A stretch of DNA of 7,415 nt from JBBDRV01 sp040905285 (lineage in GTDB: Bacteria > Bacteroidota > Rhodothermia > Balneolales > Balneolaceae): assembly GCA_040905285.1 (NCBI GenBank), contig JBBDRV010000103.1, positions 1 through 7,415 on the forward strand, in the 5' to 3' direction. How positions within the stretch are numbered: the first letter of the stretch is position 1; each line of letters begins with the position of its first letter. The notes under the pieces are model-generated. The model saw nothing but the letters and a program-made list of their open reading frames with translations. It had not been told where the DNA came from and searched no databases. The position numbers and the translations under genes are program-made. Below are positions 6,764 through 7,415 of the stretch, one piece after another.

Positions 6764-6860
6764 CTATACCCCCGAAGCCGTGCGCTCATACGGGAATGCC
6801 GGTTCATCCGTTTTATATTGATCCCGATACAGATCGAATGCTTTAAGATTGATCCTTTTA

Positions 6861-6894
6861 AAAATGAGACCATGAATTAAAATGAGACCATGAA
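6861..6894 (+). repeat. 16-bp direct repeat, period 18, duplicating the exoD start region
   Basis: AAAATGAGACCATGAA occurs at 6861-6876 and 6879-6894. The right copy contains the exoD ATG (6890-6892). In the left copy the equivalent ATG (6872-6874) is in frame but reads ATG AAT TAA and stops at once. Each copy also contains ATGAGACCATGA, a three-codon mini-frame; the second one ends in a TGA that overlaps the exoD ATG as ATGA. Confidence 0.85.
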
Positions 6895-7415
6895 CCAGAA
6901 CAGCGCCGTAACCATACCTGACTACAGAAATCCTCAAAATCTTACCCAGCTGCTTGATATAATCAGAGAGACTGCAAATAAACAGGGCGATCAGGTAACC
7001 CTGCATAACATCCTGGATGTAGTCGGAAGGAAAACCTTTGGACCCATATTGCTTTTGGCGGGTCTTGTCACGCTTACTCCCATTATCGGAGATATTCCCG
7101 GAGTGCCCGTCATTATGGGTGCGATTGTTTTCCTGATTTCAGCGCAGGTATTGTTTCGTACAGAACAATTTTGGCTGCCCCATTGGCTCCTGAATCGATC
7201 TGTCAGGCCTGACAAACTCTGTAGGGTGCTCGGATGGCTGCAAAAACCTGCACAATTCATTGATCGTTTTATACAGCCGCGGTTCCTATTATTTACAGCC
7301 GGCCCTGCAGTTCAGGTCATTGCTGCGTTTTGTGTTCTTATTGCCACTGTAATGGCGCTAATGGTAATGATCCCTTTAAGAGGATACGGTGCCGGGGCAG
7401 TTTTTACCACCTTCG
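6890..7415 (+). CDS. ExoD-family exopolysaccharide synthesis membrane protein (3' end cut by window)
   Basis: An open frame of 175 codons running off the right edge, beginning MNQNSAVTIPDYRNPQNLTQLLD; the family is usually near 200 residues, so little is missing. ExoD was first described for exopolysaccharide production and alkali tolerance in Sinorhizobium; its biochemical role is not established. Family features seen: an N-terminal amphipathic part (about 15-48), a hydrophobic segment at 51-88 with the conserved centre TPIIGDIPGVPVIMGAIVFL, then WLPHWLLNRSV at 95-105, a short helix, and FIQPRFLLFTAGPA at 127-140 leading into a second hydrophobic region (140-162). The ATG at 6890 is the first in frame after a stop; no strong Shine-Dalgarno precedes it. 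The start lies in a duplicated element and overlaps the stop of a tiny upstream frame. Divergent from the sensor kinase. Confidence 0.87.
   Translation, partial: MNQNSAVTIPDYRNPQNLTQLLDIIRETANKQGDQVTLHNILDVVGRKTFGPILLLAGLVTLTPIIGDIPGVPVIMGAIVFLISAQVLFRTEQFWLPHWLLNRSVRPDKLCRVLGWLQKPAQFIDRFIQPRFLLFTAGPAVQVIAAFCVLIATVMALMVMIPLRGYGAGAVFTTF

Larger units (their letters stand above)
6538..6889. promoter_or_regulatory. Divergent regulatory region between sensor kinase and exoD-like gene
   Basis: About 350 bp with no supported gene. It contains the 25-bp tandem repeat at 6597-6646, the dyad at 6725-6763 and the duplicated exoD start region at 6861-6894. A perfect TATAAT at 6703-6708 has no good -35 at the proper distance. 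A weak plus-strand promoter candidate, TTGATC at 6818-6823 and TTTAAG at 6842-6847 (18-base spacer, four of six matches in each box), would place a start site roughly 35 bases before the exoD ATG. All promoter calls here are tentative. Confidence 0.4.

Noticed and set aside
6764..7260. Two minus-strand open frames opposite the exoD-like gene
   Set aside because: They are antisense to a frame with clear ExoD-family features, and show no domain or ribosome site of their own.
1..7415. A defence island, CRISPR array, prophage or transposon
   Set aside because: No transposase, integrase, nuclease, regularly spaced repeat or terminal inverted repeat was seen; a lone Fic gene is not enough to call a defence system.

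Overview
This window reads as an ordinary chromosomal stretch from a Gram-negative environmental bacterium. Base composition is fairly balanced inside genes, with one clearly AT-rich gap at about 1239-1345. The protein types (a stand-alone Fic protein, a YeiB/DUF418 membrane protein, a PAS hybrid NarL-type sensor kinase and an ExoD-family protein) occur together in several groups, including the Bacteroidota/Balneolota/Rhodothermota assemblage and Proteobacteria. I cannot assign the phylum from this sequence. At least one start (TTG at 3243) has a full AGGAGG Shine-Dalgarno, which argues mildly against a typical Bacteroidia genome. I saw no rRNA, tRNA, CRISPR array, transposase or phage gene.

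Layout, left to right. (1) 90-1238, minus strand: a Fic-domain AMP-transferase with an N-terminal self-inhibitory motif and a probable C-terminal winged helix. (2) 1239-1506: an AT-rich gap holding a 15-bp perfect inverted repeat and repeated CATTAA/TTAATG half-sites, one of them touching the fic start codon. (3) 1507-2874, minus strand: a polytopic DUF418 (YeiB-like) membrane protein. (4) 2875-3242: a divergent intergenic region. (5) 3243-4406, plus strand: an ATP-grasp ligase of unknown substrate. (6) 4407-4536: a convergent gap with a long-range inverted repeat. (7) 4537-6537, minus strand: a soluble PAS-PAS-HisKA_3-HATPase kinase fused to a NarL-like receiver that has no DNA-binding output domain. 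(8) 6538-6889: a divergent regulatory region with a 25-bp tandem repeat, a nested dyad and an 18-bp-period duplication at the next gene's start. (9) 6890 to the window end, plus strand: an ExoD-family membrane protein cut by the window edge.

The genes do not form an obvious single pathway. They read as mostly monocistronic units: Fic and DUF418 share a strand but are separated by 268 bp, and the other neighbours are divergent or convergent. The most notable non-coding signals are the probable operator array in front of fic and the recurrence of short tandem duplications exactly at gene edges: the fic stop, the N-terminal side of the ATP-grasp gene, upstream of the kinase, and the exoD start. 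I found no convincing new multi-gene system. The best leads are the Fic protein with its putative operator, and the hybrid kinase whose receiver ends where a LuxR-type helix-turn-helix would normally begin.
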